Of a stretch of 64,000 nt of DNA, positions 1 to 13,079 are shown piece by piece. This stretch comes from Paramecium pentaurelia (Eukaryota; Ciliophora; Oligohymenophorea; Peniculida; Parameciidae). The DNA lies in assembly GCA_905183005.1 (NCBI GenBank), contig CAJJDO010000102.1, positions 74,098-138,097 of the forward strand. The letters run 5' to 3'. A program made the position numbers and the translations under genes. Within the stretch, counting starts at the first letter, position 1. Each line of letters begins with the position of its first letter. A model generated the notes under the pieces. It saw nothing but the letters and a program-made list of their open reading frames with translations. It had not been told where the DNA came from and ran no database searches.

Positions 1-1
1 A

Positions 2-272
2 TTATAAAGTGAGCCAGAAGTACTTGAAAATATAGTGGATATATAAGATGATGATATCTAAAAGTACATAAAAGAATTTGAGAAATTAGAAAACTATGAA
101 AACTGTGAATAATTAAATGAAGGCTTTATTTTTGAAGAGAAATCAGAAGAATATAATACATTAAAAGCTGAAGTTTCAATGATTTGGTTAGATGAACCGG
201 AATTAAAAGATGTACTCAATTCATATGATAAATTTTATGAAGAAACAAAAAATGAAGATAATAATAATAGTA

Positions 273-303
<31 letters not shown>

Positions 304-349
304 TATTTATCTCTAAATATAACAAAAAAGAAAGATACCTAAATAATGA
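2..349 (+). CDS. 3' end of an unidentified gene, poly-Asn C-terminus
   Basis: With TAA/TAG read as Gln, the frame is open from base 2 to a TGA ending at 349 (115 codons); the 5' part lies outside the window. The residues are acidic and Glu/Lys/Tyr-rich, then run into a stretch of Asn and Ser coded by AAT/AGT triplets, then a short Gln/Lys tail. The composition and the absence of TGA support real coding sequence, but there is no recognisable domain. It may be the disordered end of a longer protein. The following DNA is non-coding, so the stop is likely genuine. Confidence 0.6.
260..304 (+). repeat. AAT trinucleotide run (codes poly-Asn)
   Basis: A run of AAT triplets with two AGT interruptions, in frame with the gene fragment ending at 349. 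It codes for Asn/Ser and is likely length-variable. Confidence 0.85.
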
Positions 350-2395
350 TTTAATATAAACATATCTTTTTTTAAATAGTCTGAAAAGATACTTATTAGT
401 TTTAATTAATTTCCTAAATTACTTTTTCACTTACTCATAAGAAAATAAACTTTATAATTTTTACTATTTAGGAATTTACATAATTTTCTTTAAAATTCTA
501 TGATAATCACGAATAATATTTATAATTTTTTATTTTTAAGATATTGAGATAAAAAGATAATACATTTTTTTGCAATCAAATAAAATAAATTTAAGGTTAT
601 GAATCTTAAGGTTACATAGTAAATTTTTGATTCTAGCTTAATGGATTTTTAGAAATAATAGCGCCTCTATTATAAATTCTTCAAAATAAACTAAAATTTG
701 AATCAAAAACTATCATTTCTTTGTTAAAGCTTAATTTAAATATCACTAATGTTCATTTAGAGAAATTGTATATATTATAAATTAATTCTATATTTACTAG
801 TTTTTTTAGCATATCAATTTATTAAAAAAAAACCGAGATATGGATGTTTAAGTTTTCCTAAAAAAAATTATTCTTAATGTAATGACCCATGTAGAATTTA
901 GAATAAATAAAATATGGATACTTGTAAATTTTTTTCTCATATTAAAAAAAATGTAATTAAAAATATAATTAGGATGTTTAGGGGTAAATATAAGAAAGGC
1001 TTCCCCATAGTAATATGAGAAATTGTAGTAATTTATGTCAAACACTCATAATATATAATTATATTTTAAATATCGAATTGTAAAGAAAACAAATAATTTA
1101 AGTGATGAAGATGAAAGAAAGAATGTCAGAAAGGTTGATTTTTGTTAGGGTTAATTAAAGTGAATTGAGGTTTTCAGAAAGTTTGACTGCATTGATTTAT
1201 CGTTTAAATGCTTGGACTAATTAGTCCTGAGACATTAGCCTTAAATTTACTTGATTATATTCGATGATATACATTTCATAACTTCACCTCCACTCCTGCT
1301 GTCACTTTGTAGACGATAAATCTCTCTAAAATGTGGTGTCACTAGTGGCTCAGCCCCCACAAAAAATATATTTTTTAATGTAATTTTTATTTAAAATAAA
1401 TTAATAATTTTATATTTCCGTTAATAATTGTATTTGAACCTCCAATTCAAGTCAATTAAAAACCTTAATTTATAACAATAAAGTAATTCTATGCTTAAAA
1501 AATATATTGTTTAAACACTCAAATATTTTAATCGTATATTTTAAAAGTTATAGACAATTCTATATATAGATCTTTCAAATTTAATTAAAAAAATTCATTT
1601 ATAGTCCGATTCTCCATTATAATAAGTATTGGGTTTAATTGAGTAATACTTATTATTTTTATTCTTTTTATAATTACTTTTGAGATTAATGGTGATAAGT
1701 TTTTTTATTAATCGATTTTTAATTGGGGTATTAAAAATTAATATAATGTAATTCCTTCAAAAATTAAAAAAAGAAGGTAAGTTTTATGGTTCCAAGCTGG
1801 ATAAATTTTGCCTTTGGTATCTCTATTTTTAGGTTTAGAAAAAATTAATAAAATCGAATTTAAAAAAAAGGAGGATAGTGATTAAATTTAAGTGAAGACT
1901 TATCTTGTGAAATAATTCTATATCAACATGATTAACTAAAAATCAAACAGAAAGTAATTATAATGTAGAGTAGGACTATATATTAATGTTTAATTTTTTT
2001 TTTCAATGTAAAAATTGATATAACTAAAAGGGGAATGACAAAGCAAACAGATAAATGTAAATATGATATTAATCTCAAGGAATAAACCAACCATTTGTAG
2101 TAAATAAGATATTTATAGAGGATTATTGATATTTAGAATAAATTAGAATAAGATTTAAAAATATTTTAAGTTGGATTATAAAATATAATAATAATAAAAT
2201 GAAAATTAATAACAAATATTAATTATTAAACTATAAATTGAAGAAGTGATCTTAATTTCAACACTATTAATTATATATTATTGCATAACTACAATTTTTT
2301 TTATTCATTATTTAACTTCTCAAATTTATTACATATTTATCTCTAATAAAAACTAAGTTAGTTTAAAAAAATAAATATCATGGCATGTATTTTAA
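350..2395. other. AT-rich stretch without a supportable gene
   Basis: All six frames were scanned with only TGA as stop. Frames are short or of random AT-rich composition with no start-to-stop gene joined by 20-32 nt introns. The only compositionally distinct part is about 1100-1375. Confidence 0.6.
1100..1375. other. GC-richer island of unknown nature
   Basis: About 275 bp with far more C and G than the flanks, including a C-rich pyrimidine stretch near 1285-1310 and a run of C near 1355-1365. No open frame of note crosses it. A GTGATGA (C-box-like) at about 1102 and CTGA (D-box-like) near 1227 can be seen, but their spacing is long for a C/D snoRNA. It may be a non-coding RNA gene or a relic; I cannot tell which. 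Confidence 0.25.
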
Positions 2396-3331
2396 ATGAC
2401 TAAATATCCAAAGAGATCTATTGAGGATTTAATCTGATTTTGATGAAATGTTAAATCACCATCCATATTTCATTTTTCTCAACACAATTTTCAATATTGG
2501 TGATCCAAATATATAGAGATCTAATTTTTTGTAATTTATAATTCTTTGGTAAATGAATCTAAATGTCAATAGCTTATTCATTTAACATCTGAACTTAACT
2601 CAAAAAACGCTAAAGTGCCTTCAAAAGGATCTTTAGATACACTCAGCTATTATTTTTTCAAGATAAAAAATATCCAAAAATATTGTTGATAATAAAATAC
2701 AGAGCATTTTATTTTAACAACTGCAGCAGCAATAGTAGATTATTCCATAAAAGTAATAGGAATAAAATAAATTAAATTAGAAGAATTAGATTTGATCCAA
2801 GAGAAACCTATGAAAATTATGTTGATAAAGCTATCATCACAGAAAAGTGTTATTTAAATATAAGAGATCAATTTACTATTTCATGAAAAGAACTCCAACA
2901 TCTTTTTAAAATGGGTTAGAATATAAACAGTAAAAGGAACCAATAGCACTTTATCTCTAACTGTTTATCGGGGTGTTCCTTCCTTTTACTATTATGATTC
3001 CTAAGCCGGTGATTCTGATTTATTCCATATTATTATTATTTAATTTTTTTTTCTCTTTGATGGAGCTAATTAGTAACACATCATCATTCGAAAAGAACTC
3101 GCAACCCTTACTGCATCAAAAAAACATCATACTCAAACTTTAAAGTTTCTTTTTGATTATTAATTTATAGTCAATATATTGAAATCCTTAAACACTCAAT
3201 TTACACAAATCCAAGTATATTCATAAAGATCTAAAATTTATACCTCAAATCTTTCTAAAATTTATTATAATTTAAATAATGATTCTGAAATTAAACAATC
3301 TATTTTATTCTCGAATTAGCAGGCCTTCTGA
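2396..3331 (+). pseudogene. Overlapping coding-like frames, unknown; possibly a decayed gene
   Basis: Two partly overlapping frames lack TGA: one from about 2400 to 2800, and one from 2690 to a TGA at 3329-3331 (214 codons). Their composition is protein-like (hydrophobic and charged residues well mixed, some Cys and Trp) and the DNA is richer in G+C than its surroundings. I found no GT-AG micro-intron that joins them cleanly, no convincing start, and no known motif. An intact gene is unlikely; either a decayed gene or chance is possible at this base composition. Confidence 0.2.
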
Positions 3332-4541
3332 TAACACTTTTGAATTTGTTTTTTAATACAATTCCCTTAGTATTATATCTGAAAGCTTGTTTCGGTATGG
3401 TATTGTTCTCATTATTTTAAATAAATATTTCGTCATAAAAATAGAGTTTGATCTTTAAGGGAGATGATTCACTAGCAAAAAAATTAATTATAGGCTGGAT
3501 CTAATGAAAGGATTGAAATCTTCTTCAATTTTATAGTCGCAACCAAAACAGGTGTAATATTTTGAATTTTTTTTAATGATTATAAACAAATATAAAGTAA
3601 ATAAGAAATGTTCATTAGATTATAGAATTTTTAGTTGATTTTATAATTGTCATATAGATAAGAATATATTTTAATTTTCTTAAATTAAAATTGTATGTAG
3701 AAATCCAATTCAGAAATTTAATTTTTAAGTTTATATGCCATATTTTGGGTGATTAATATGAAATTCATTAATACAAACTAGACATCTCTACAAAAGCATA
3801 GTTTACATGTTCTGATATGAAAATAATTGCTATGGTATTTGTAACCTGCAACTATTTTAAATTTATTTAAGAATCCAAATATCATTAATTAAAATTTACT
3901 AAACATATTTCTATTAGAGTTAATTCAGTAATAATTCAATTACCATAACTATATTATTGATAGCATTTCGATTTAAATTAAATTTAACAATATTCAAATA
4001 TATATAATTAATACAAAAGATTAGAAATTCGTATCCTTATTTCAAATTCAAAATAATATTTAACATAAAAATTGCAATAATTTTGTATAGTTTCATTTTA
4101 ACTTGTTTTTTATTTTGAATAATTTCAATTCTTTTGAAAAAATAGTTTTGAACTCTTTTAACTCATTTTTACAAAAGATGATATTAAAGTGAACAATTAT
4201 CCTACATAAAAGCCATATGTTAATTTATTTAATTTAGATGGGATATCAATTCTAGTTAAATCATTCATTTATTATAATCAATAATTTACCTTATGTGGAT
4301 AAAGGAAAAAAATGAATTTTAAACAATAAATATATTGTTCTAAAGTTGAATTTTTTATTGAAATTCAAACATGTTTTCTTTAATGAGTTGCTAAATTCAT
4401 TTCTCATAAATTATAACCCAATTATTTTAAAAGTAATAAAGATAAATAAATCAAAAAACATATAAAAAAACCTAATTCTAATAATGCGGCAAAAATAAAA
4501 AATAATGATATATTTTTTTGTTAAATTGAATATTCAAGGTT
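3332..4541. other. AT-rich intergenic DNA
   Basis: No frame longer than expected by chance and no recognisable RNA gene or repeat. It lies 3' of the minus-strand TPR gene. Confidence 0.6.
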
Positions 4542-5746
4542 TCAATTAATTTTTACAAAAATCTAATTTTAATTTTTTTGAATACCTATTTTTATTTTTG
4601 TCCACTGATCATTAGGATTTAACATTAATACTAATTCATAATAAATCAGAGCTTCTTTGTACTTTAATTAATATTCTAAACAAAATCCTTAAAATTATAA
4701 TAATAAATACCTTTGGATTTAAGAGATGATATATGTTGTGGATCAATTAATAGTGCCTAATCGAGTAATTTAATCGATTCATTATATTTTTTCATTTATC
4801 TTAAACATTCACCTATTAATTAAATTTCTATTAATCTACCTTTCCAGCATAAGGAATAGACATGCTTAGAATCAATAGCTAATGCTTTGTCCAACCAAGT
4901 GATTGCATCCTCATGTTTATTTAATCTTCTTAGACAATCACCTATTAATTTAATTAGAATAATCTACCTTTCCAGCATAAGGAATCAACATGCTTAGGAT
5001 CAATAGCTAATGCTTTGTCTAAGAAAGTGATTGCCTCTTCAAATAAATTTAATCTTTTTAACTAATCTCCTATTAATATTCTTTATTGTTACCTTTACAC
5101 CATAAAGATAAATGATCTTTGGGATCTTACTATATTGACTTATCTAATATTTCTATAGCCTAATCATACTTACCATCCAAATATAATTAATAACCTAAGT
5201 TATTTTAATGATATAATTACCTTAATTACAGCAATCTTTAGTTGTACTATTCTAATCATTAATTTAATAATAATTAATTGATGATAATTATAATTATTAA
5301 TAGAAATTATCAAATGATTTATTTAAATTCTAAATCTATTCTGAAATATTTGCTATAATTTATTCTTTGTATTCAGTGAATTAGATGAATGAATTTAAGA
5401 AATCATTAATTTATTCTGAATTCAAATATTTTAATCTTTCCTTTTGTAATGAATATTTCTTTCTGATTCCACTTAATAATTAAGAAAATTATTAATTAAC
5501 ACTTTCTATTTTTGTAATAAGATTATCAATTAAATTATCACATTCTATATTTTAATTATCCATGAATTCTACAATACTATTGATTTTTTCAACATCTCCT
5601 TAATGAGCAAAATGGATTCCTTTCTTAATACATTAAAAGCAATTTAATCTGAATTCTTTACAATACTAATTGTAACAAATCATGTCGATATCATCCTAAT
5701 GACCATCTTATAAACATATTAACTTTAAATTCTATTACTAAATCAT
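4542..5746 (-). CDS. Zinc-finger + coiled-coil + TPR repeat protein
   Basis: A 359-residue protein starting at the ATG at 5746-5744 and ending at TGA 4544-4542. Five micro-introns (5195-5220, 5070-5092, 4942-4967, 4813-4839, 4688-4710) give an exact number of codons. Residues ~10-50 form a B-box-like metal-binding module with spaced Cys and His (including the motif DIDMICYN, then CFQC and later His pairs). Residues ~50-180 are coiled-coil/Gln-rich. The C-terminal half has five TPR units of the form EAI-LDKAL-IDP, each beginning at a Gly codon that is split by an intron. TPR units bind partner proteins; no catalytic residues are visible. It belongs to the same family as the gene at 16224-18260. 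Intron 5 ends AAG rather than TAG. Confidence 0.9.
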
Positions 5747-8217
5747 TTTCTTAATATTTAATTTATTATTTATATTAATTTACAAACTCATTTTTAAAGA
5801 TTCAAAATCTATTAAAATATATTTTAATAAATATTATTTTGCTGATATTCATAAAATAAAGCTTTTCTATATATAATTTCAATTTTTTAGTTAAATTTAG
5901 AAATTCTATTAATAGAATTATTCCCTTTAATTACGATGCTAATTTATCAAGTCTTAAAATTCATTCAAAAATAGTTTAGGATTTCTGTTATAATTAATTT
6001 TCATTAAGTTTGGATAAAATATAACATAATTTATCATAAATATATGGAATGTTTATACATTTTTAAGAATAAATAACAAGCTTTCATAAAGATTATTTAT
6101 GTATAATATATGAAAAAGTTGTGTATGAATTCTATTTAATTTAGATGAAACAATATATTTTTGGTAAGCATAATCAATTAAAAACTCAGGGTTATATTCT
6201 TATTGTAAAATTATAAAAATTTATGCTAATTAAGTAATTTAAATAGCTCAAGAATATTTCCTAAATCAAATTTTTTCTAATTATGAACTTTAGCATGCTT
6301 TTTATATAATTGGTTTTATCCACTAAAATTATAATAAATCATTTTTTAAAGAAATAATTAAATAAGAGCTATTGCTAAAAAAATCGAATTATAAGTTTCT
6401 TATTAGGTTTTTTTTTCATAAAATTATTTCAAAACCAGAAACTTTCCTAATTTAGGTAAATTGGAGAATTAAATTAATAAAAATCTTTGCTTAATAACTA
6501 GACTTTAGTTTAGGTGAAGATATGATTTATATTAAATTTATAAATGTATATAGCTTCTTATTTTATAAATTATTTTAAAAATTACATTTCTATATGTATA
6601 TTCTCATAAATACATTTATATACAATAAAATATTTACTTCACTTTATATTACTTATAATTATTAAAATTGATTCAGAAAATTAGTAAAATTCTATCTTTA
6701 TAATGTTATATTTTTTCAAAATTCAAATGTTTATGTATTTTAAAAATTTTTATTTTAAACCATTTCGTATGTCAATCAATTTAAACAAATCTATGAACAC
6801 TATCATTGTTAAATGATAATATGATTAAAGATTTCATTATTCAAAAATTGATATTCCAAAAACTCTATTTTAATATCTTAGTTTCATACGAGTCTAGTAG
6901 AATTAAATATACTGTATTATTTTAACAATTAAAATAACTGCCCAACTAATGGCAATATTATTATTTAGATTAATTAAATTCAATCCAAATATAGTCTTAC
7001 TTTTCTATAATTAAATAATCGATATATTAATTAGTTCTTAAAGAAATTAATATTTTTATCTAATTTTAAAAGTTATTCTGATCTATAGGAGGTATAAGAA
7101 AACAAATTTATAATTTATAATGTTGAGTGTTTGAAAATCTAAATTGCTTTTGCAAAATCAAAAATATACTTTTCTGTTAATTTTCTATACTTTACTATTT
7201 AAAAAGTAATTTTTAATTTTTTGACTTTTTTACATATTTTGTATTGTTAATATTAAATGTATTTTATGGATTAATAAACCTTAGAAATTTCTGATTTGTT
7301 ACATACAATCTATTTTTACAATTTAGATTGTATTTATATTTTTTAGTTTAGAAATTCATTTTTAATGAGATATTTATTACCTATATATATCTAAGCGTTA
7401 TTAGTGTATTATAGATCTACTTTAGTTTAACACTAATTTACCAATTATCTTTCATAAATTGAAAAATCTTGATTTTATGATATTAAATACGTTTCTTTGC
7501 TTGTATGTTTTTGTCTAAACTTATTCAATTATAACATTATTAGGATTATTAGGGGATTAATGCAGGTTTGACATAGACTTTTATTATTCATTAATTTAAA
7601 TTTGGTACTCTATTTCTGCTTTTCGATCATCTACTTATAACTGCTTAGTTTCCTTTAATTATTAAAGCCCATATTCTTATTCAGAAAGTGGTGGATTATG
7701 AATTTAATTTTTTAAATTTACTAAAGAGTTTCGCATTATATTCTTTCTTATATAGCATACGAAGGTTCAAGAGTGAAATTAGATTCATGAATTAATGATG
7801 ACAACTATTGTGAAAAGCAAACATGTATAACCTATATATATATTAAAAGATTTTTTTATTAAAGATTAAATAATGACTTTATTTATTTAATGTAAATAAA
7901 ATATAAGATTGTATGTATAATAGTTTTGAAAAATTTGTTTATTTAATTAATATTTTAATCCTTTTTCTAAACATTATTCTTATCAATTTATCAATTAAAT
8001 TATGAAGTTTATTGTTATACCAAATTGATATTTAATTAAAAACATAATTAAAATAAATATTTTGACCAATAAAGGTTTTAAGTGATTACGGAATTACAAT
8101 CGAGAAGGAAATTTTTGAGGAAATATCAAATTATAATCAAATACTGATACTTCTGTCCATTCAAGAATTTGAGAAGATTTATAAATCGACATATTTCTGA
8201 ACTTAGATGTCATCCTA
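5747..8217. other. AT-rich region, one weak coding-like fragment
   Basis: Mostly low-complexity AT DNA upstream of the TPR gene. Between about 5890 and 6372 the minus strand shows protein-like reading in two frames (with Tyr, Phe, His and Leu well mixed), but it needs a one-base frame change without an intron near 6215, so it looks like a relic. The rest holds nothing I can name. Confidence 0.4.
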
Positions 8218-8626
8218 TCAGTAGTCAAGGAAAGTTTAAGAATGCAAATTTACTGTGGAAATTTTTGAGACCAGGCCTCGTAATCCTATATTCACATTTA
8301 GGCGATATTTAGTCCCCATCGTCATAGAAACAAGCCGAATCTTATCCAAATTAGAAAACTTTAATTCATTTTGATATAGATATTTTAAAGTATTTTCTAA
8401 ATAAACTAAACAATCTTTAAATGTCTAAATGTCATCTGTTCTTAGTTTGTAACCTAAAAATAATGCAAAAACATTATAAAAAAGTACTGTTAAATTATTA
8501 AGTTGCCCTTCTGTAAAATATAGAATTTTGCATATCTATTTTTAATTAAATGTATGCTTGGACTTTAAGTATTAAAAAAAATCAATTAAAATAGAGTTAT
8601 TAAATCTTTAATATCATTTAGCGAAA
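8218..8626 (-). pseudogene. Coding-like fragment, unknown
   Basis: A minus-strand frame of about 135 codons ends at TGA 8220-8218 and is open back to about 8626. It has a natural mix of hydrophobic and charged residues and sits in the least AT-rich DNA nearby (8040-8460). No start codon, no joining introns and no family motif were found. The opposite strand (about 8070-8200) also carries a short protein-like frame, so the strand is uncertain. Most likely a gene remnant. Confidence 0.25.
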
Positions 8627-8639
8627 TTGATTTACAAAA

Positions 8640-9528
8640 CTATCAAAAATGTATTTTAACTAGTATCTATTTCTTACAATTATACAATTTTTCAAGATTT
8701 AGAAAGGATTATAATAAAATTCTATATTTATTGTTGGTAAACTTATAACTTTATATTTTTATAATTTTTTCATTTTTTTTTCAATTCTAAATTATAATAT
8801 TTTATTTGATTTTTTTATTTAGCTTACTCATAGAGGGTGAAAGATAAATAAATAGTATTGATAATTTAAAATCATTTACTTAATAATCTATATGCATTAT
8901 TCATATAAGAATATTTTTATTTTATTATTAATCAGATTAAATTTTAATTATGGTGCTAAAACCCTTCCACCATAAAGAAACATTTATGATTAAATATCCT
9001 ACAACTAAAAACGTAATATTTCTCTAAATTTTTCATATTTTTATGATAATTCCAGTTAATATAGTAAGAATATAGTTTTTTCAAATTTTTGGAGAATCCA
9101 CTAGTCTCTCACTTTACTGATTTTACACATACTATAATATAATAATAACTTGTAGAAAAAATAGAATACTTTAATCAATATCTCTGCTAATTTGAAAAAA
9201 GAAAATATTCAATATCATAATTAATTAATAATAAAAATTAGAATATACAGGGTAATTTGAATTTACTCCCCAACTAACTATGAAATGTGATCCAAGCTTT
9301 ACTTAGCTCAAAAAATCATACAATTTTTTGAAAAAAATAAAGCTGAAACCAAAAGGAATAAATTTTGAATCACAGCCATTTCTGTTAGAATTCAAATTTT
9401 TATGACACTGGTTTATTTAATGAATTAATTGTCTAGAATATATAAAATATGATTGAAGTTTTCCAATTTTATATAAAACAAAATGAACTCTTTGAATAAA
9501 TTAATTTATATATTTGTATCAACTTTTA
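8640..9528. other. AT-rich intergenic DNA
   Basis: No supportable gene. Short frames only, and homopolymer A/T tracts throughout. Confidence 0.6.
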
Positions 9529-9843
9529 TCATGCTCCTTCTTCAAAAAATTTGACAATCACTTCAATAGGAGCTTATTCTTTTTTATGATTTTCTAAAGC
9601 AATTTGCCCTTTTAGAGATTGTTGTGAATTCAACTCAATTTATTTGAAACTTTTGTTAATCATGAAAGTAAGCTTTTTTGCGAATAGATCTATCTTTAAA
9701 ATATTTGTAAATGTGAATTTCAAATCTTCCAAAGCTATTTTTTTATTTAAGTCCTATTTCTATTGATTTAATACCATTAATATAAATTTCTCTATAACAG
9801 GAAATGTAAATTTAATTCTTTGAAACTCAGAATTCATTTCCAT
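9529..9843 (-). CDS. Small uncharacterised protein (104 aa)
   Basis: An intronless frame from ATG at 9843 to TGA 9531-9529. The protein is rich in Lys, Phe, Ile and Leu with an amphipathic, helical look, and ends in an acidic stretch FFEEGA. There is no signal peptide or metal-binding motif. It lies downstream, on the same strand, of the frame at 10044-10280, so it may be the last exon of a longer gene whose middle I could not resolve. The function is unknown. Confidence 0.45.
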
Positions 9844-10043
9844 AACTGTGATTTAATTTATATATATTATTTTATTTAAATAATGAAATATTCAATCACC
9901 AATCTTGTTGTCTAATTTTATTCATTTTAAATATAATAAAAAGACTTGGACCTATATAAAGGTTACTCTGCTATTTAATAAAATGAGTATTGTCAGTATT
10001 TAAATATGGATATGAAAAGACCTGAAGATATGTAATAATATGC

Positions 10044-10280
10044 TCATTTTTGTTAAAATACAAAAATTTATGGGTTTATTAATTGTTATTTTATTGAAAT
10101 TCCAAAATTTTCAAGAGAAACAGAATATTGTGGGGGGGACATCAGGTTAATAAAATTTGACATCAAACTAGTTTGAGAAAATTGTTTAAATAATAATTTA
10201 TCAGAAGGGTTAGCAAGAGAAAGGAATTTATAAATAAGAACCTTATGGGGCATCTCTGTTATGATTTGTTTTAAAAACAT
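10044..10280 (-). CDS. Possible small protein or first exon (78 aa)
   Basis: ATG at 10280 followed by an open frame to TGA 10046-10044. The N-terminal half (residues 1-35) has an F-box-like feel (a short hydrophobic helix with Pro and Leu), but this is not diagnostic. Coding-like residues continue downstream to about 9905 if a 19-nt GT-AG segment at about 10042-10060 is removed, hinting at a longer gene running toward 9529-9843. The model is incomplete. Confidence 0.3.
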
Positions 10281-10727
10281 GAATAGATTTAGCGAATTAA
10301 AAAGTTTTAAGTTTAAATTAATTTCTTACAAAAATTGACAAATATTTTAAAATGATTTTGGATATCTTAATAAAAAAACAGATTCAAAGATTTATTTAAT
10401 TTAAATATTTTGAAATTCTAATTAGAAGTTAATTTAGTTTAAATTTCATAAAAACAAGACTTAAATACTAAATATTTTAATAATTATAGATTTTCTAAAT
10501 AGAAGTAAAAAAATTGTTGAATAATTTTATAAAAGGTGGGGGGTTATCAAAGTTATTTCTTTAATACTCTAATAAAAATGATCATATTTATTTATTTTAA
10601 GCCTTTATTTTTCTTGGATTCATAAATTATATCTAATCTGTGTAGTCTAAGTAATCCGATTCAATTCAATTAAACTCAACAAAAAATAAAATATTATTTA
10701 ATTAAAAAGTAGGATTGTTTTAATTTA
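10281..10727. other. Intergenic DNA between opposed coding-like regions
   Basis: AT-rich, with no long frame. A G-run (GGTGGGGGG-type) near 10535-10545 is unusual for this DNA but has no obvious role. Confidence 0.5.
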
Positions 10728-12898
10728 ATGATCACTTGGAATGAAAGAGGTTATAAAGGTATTTATAATGCTGGCTTGAATTGGAGATATTAAAAAACTG
10801 ATTATATAATTTAACAATCTTCAAATGGGGATTTATATTATATTTATGATGGAGCAATTTAAAAAATGTAAAGAAGCAAATCTACCTCTTAAATAGTTTG
10901 CCTACATCGACATAAATTAAATAATCAGATATCATTAGAAATTTAGATGAAATATAATATTTATCATGGGAAGGAGTCTTGCTTAATAATAATAAAATTG
11001 GAAAGTGGAGTGCTTTTTGGAAATACGAAAACCTTAATATTGGTGGATAGTATGATGAAAAAGGAATCAAATAAGGTCTTTGGAAAGAATTGTTTAAGAA
11101 TTATTGGGAGTAAGAGTGTTAAAATATATTAGTCAATCTTCAATAACTTTGAAAGGAGAATATAGAGATGAAAAAGAGAGGAAGATGGAGTATATATTTT
11201 AAAGATACTACTTTGTATTTTATAATTATAATTAATAGTGGAGGTGGAAATTATGATGAAAATGGATTGATGTAAGGATTATGGGTTGAAATAGACGACT
11301 TATTTTTTAAGTAATGATTATTATAATTAAAGTAAATGTAGAGTCTATTATGTTGGCAATTATAAATAAGGAAAAAAATCGGGTCTCTGGGATACCAAAT
11401 ATTAAGAAAAAATTATGTAATTAATTTAAATTATAAATTTTAGAGGAGGAGGGATTTACAATGAAAATGGATAGAAAAATGGATTTTGGATTGAACTACA
11501 TGAAAATTATTTCAAGTGTCATTTAGATTTATCATAGTTAATGCTATGTTCATTATTCTGGAAAATATTTGAAGGGAAGAAAGCACGGATAATGGTAAAT
11601 AAAGTATAAGAAAAACACTACAACATTTGAATAATTAATGTAATCCAATTTCTGATCATAAGTGGAGGAGGAATTTTTGACTTTGATGGAAAAAAATAAG
11701 GATAATGGGTGGAATTAGATGAAAATTTTTCCTAGTAAATATTTAATATAATAATAGATAATTTGAAATAACACATTCAGGGAATTATTTCAATGGAAAA
11801 AAAAAAGGAACTTGGAGATGTATGATGAGAATAGACGCTGAGATTACTTAAATGTATTTGAATGTTTAATTTAGTGGTGTTGGTGTTTACAATAAAAATG
11901 GATTGAAAAATGGAAAATGGATGGAGTTACATGAAAATTCCATATTGTACATACTAATTAAAACTTATCATAAAGCAGAGACCCTATTACTTGTATTGGA
12001 GAATATAGAAATGGAGTTAGGATAGGAAAATGGAGAACATTTTTTTGCAACTAATTGATGTATCAGATGATAGATTAATAAGTGGGTTAGGAATTTATGA
12101 TTTTAATGGAAGAAAAACTGGTTAATGGAGGATTTTAAGGAAAAATTTTAATAAGTATTGTAAGAAGAAAATATTTTAGATATAATTAATTTATTGAATT
12201 AGGTAGTTTTGAGAATGACTAAAAATTTGGATTTTGGTAAACTCTATTTAACGTAGGGTTAGTTATTATGTAAATTGTTAAAATAAACAATTTTTTAGGG
12301 GAAAAGGATTTATAATTCAAATGGCTTAAAAGAAGGCCATTGGATAGATTTGGATGAGAATAATTATATTGACTAATTTGTTGCTTATGAAGGAGATTAT
12401 ATAAATGGAAGGAAATTTGGAAGATGGGATACAATTTTTAGATAAAAGTGTGATGATTCATTTGCAATCATGTATCATAGATAGTTAATATTAAGTGGTG
12501 GGGGAAATTATGATGAAAAAGGGATAAAATATGGCAAATGGATTGATTTGATTGAGAGCTTTTCATAGTAATAGTTTTAAAGTTTAAAAGAAACCGGTAT
12601 GTAAAGTTTTCAGGAGAATACAAATGTGGAAAAAAACAGGGAAGATGGGATACCCTATTTAAAGAATTTGATGAAAAATAACAAAACTTATTGAAAAATG
12701 TGTAAATATTTTAATAGAAAAATTAGTGGGGGAGGTAATTATGACATGAATGGTAAAAAAGAGGGTTAATGGATAGATTTACACAAAGAATTTTGGATGT
12801 AAGTTTACAAATATCAATATAGAGCTAGAAGAACAATATATTAGGGAGAATATTTCAAAGGCAGAAAAAAAGGATCTTTTGTATAAAAAAAAATATGA
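10728..12898 (+). pseudogene. Tandem-repeat protein gene (GGG-Y-x-NG-x-GxW units), probably eroded
   Basis: At least six units of about 70 codons can be read, each with a core G-G-G-x-Y-(D/N)-x-N-G-x-K-x-G-x-W followed later by G-(E/N)-Y-x-x-G-(K/R)-K-x-G-x-W. This resembles, but is not identical to, MORN repeats. Several micro-introns restore frame, for example 11311-11332, 11640-11662 and 11735-11757. Other breaks have no intron solution: one in a run of seven T at 12040-12046 (eight would restore frame), one near 11165 and one near 12715. The frame finally ends at TGA 12896-12898. The start at 10728 is only the first usable ATG. Either sequence errors in homopolymers or a decaying gene would explain the breaks. 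Confidence 0.55.
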
Positions 12899-13079
12899 GA
12901 CTTCATAATATAATTTAGATATTATACAATTACAAATTTAAGTAATATTATTTAATCGATAATATGCATTAGTGAATTTTAATTTATTTTTTTTATTTCA
13001 AGAGTTTCAGTTTTATTTTATTATACTAATTTATCTCTAGATATATTGATTAATTATATTATTACGGGTCTGAAAAAAA

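Noticed and set aside
1100..1240. C/D-box snoRNA based on GTGATGA and CTGA
   Set aside because: Spacing of about 125 nt, no terminal stem and no guide sequence could be shown; kept only as a possible RNA island.
4800..5100. Apparent one-base frameshifts in the TPR units, suggesting a pseudogene
   Set aside because: Each break is removed by a 23-27 nt GT-AG intron at the same codon of the repeat, and the total is an exact number of codons.
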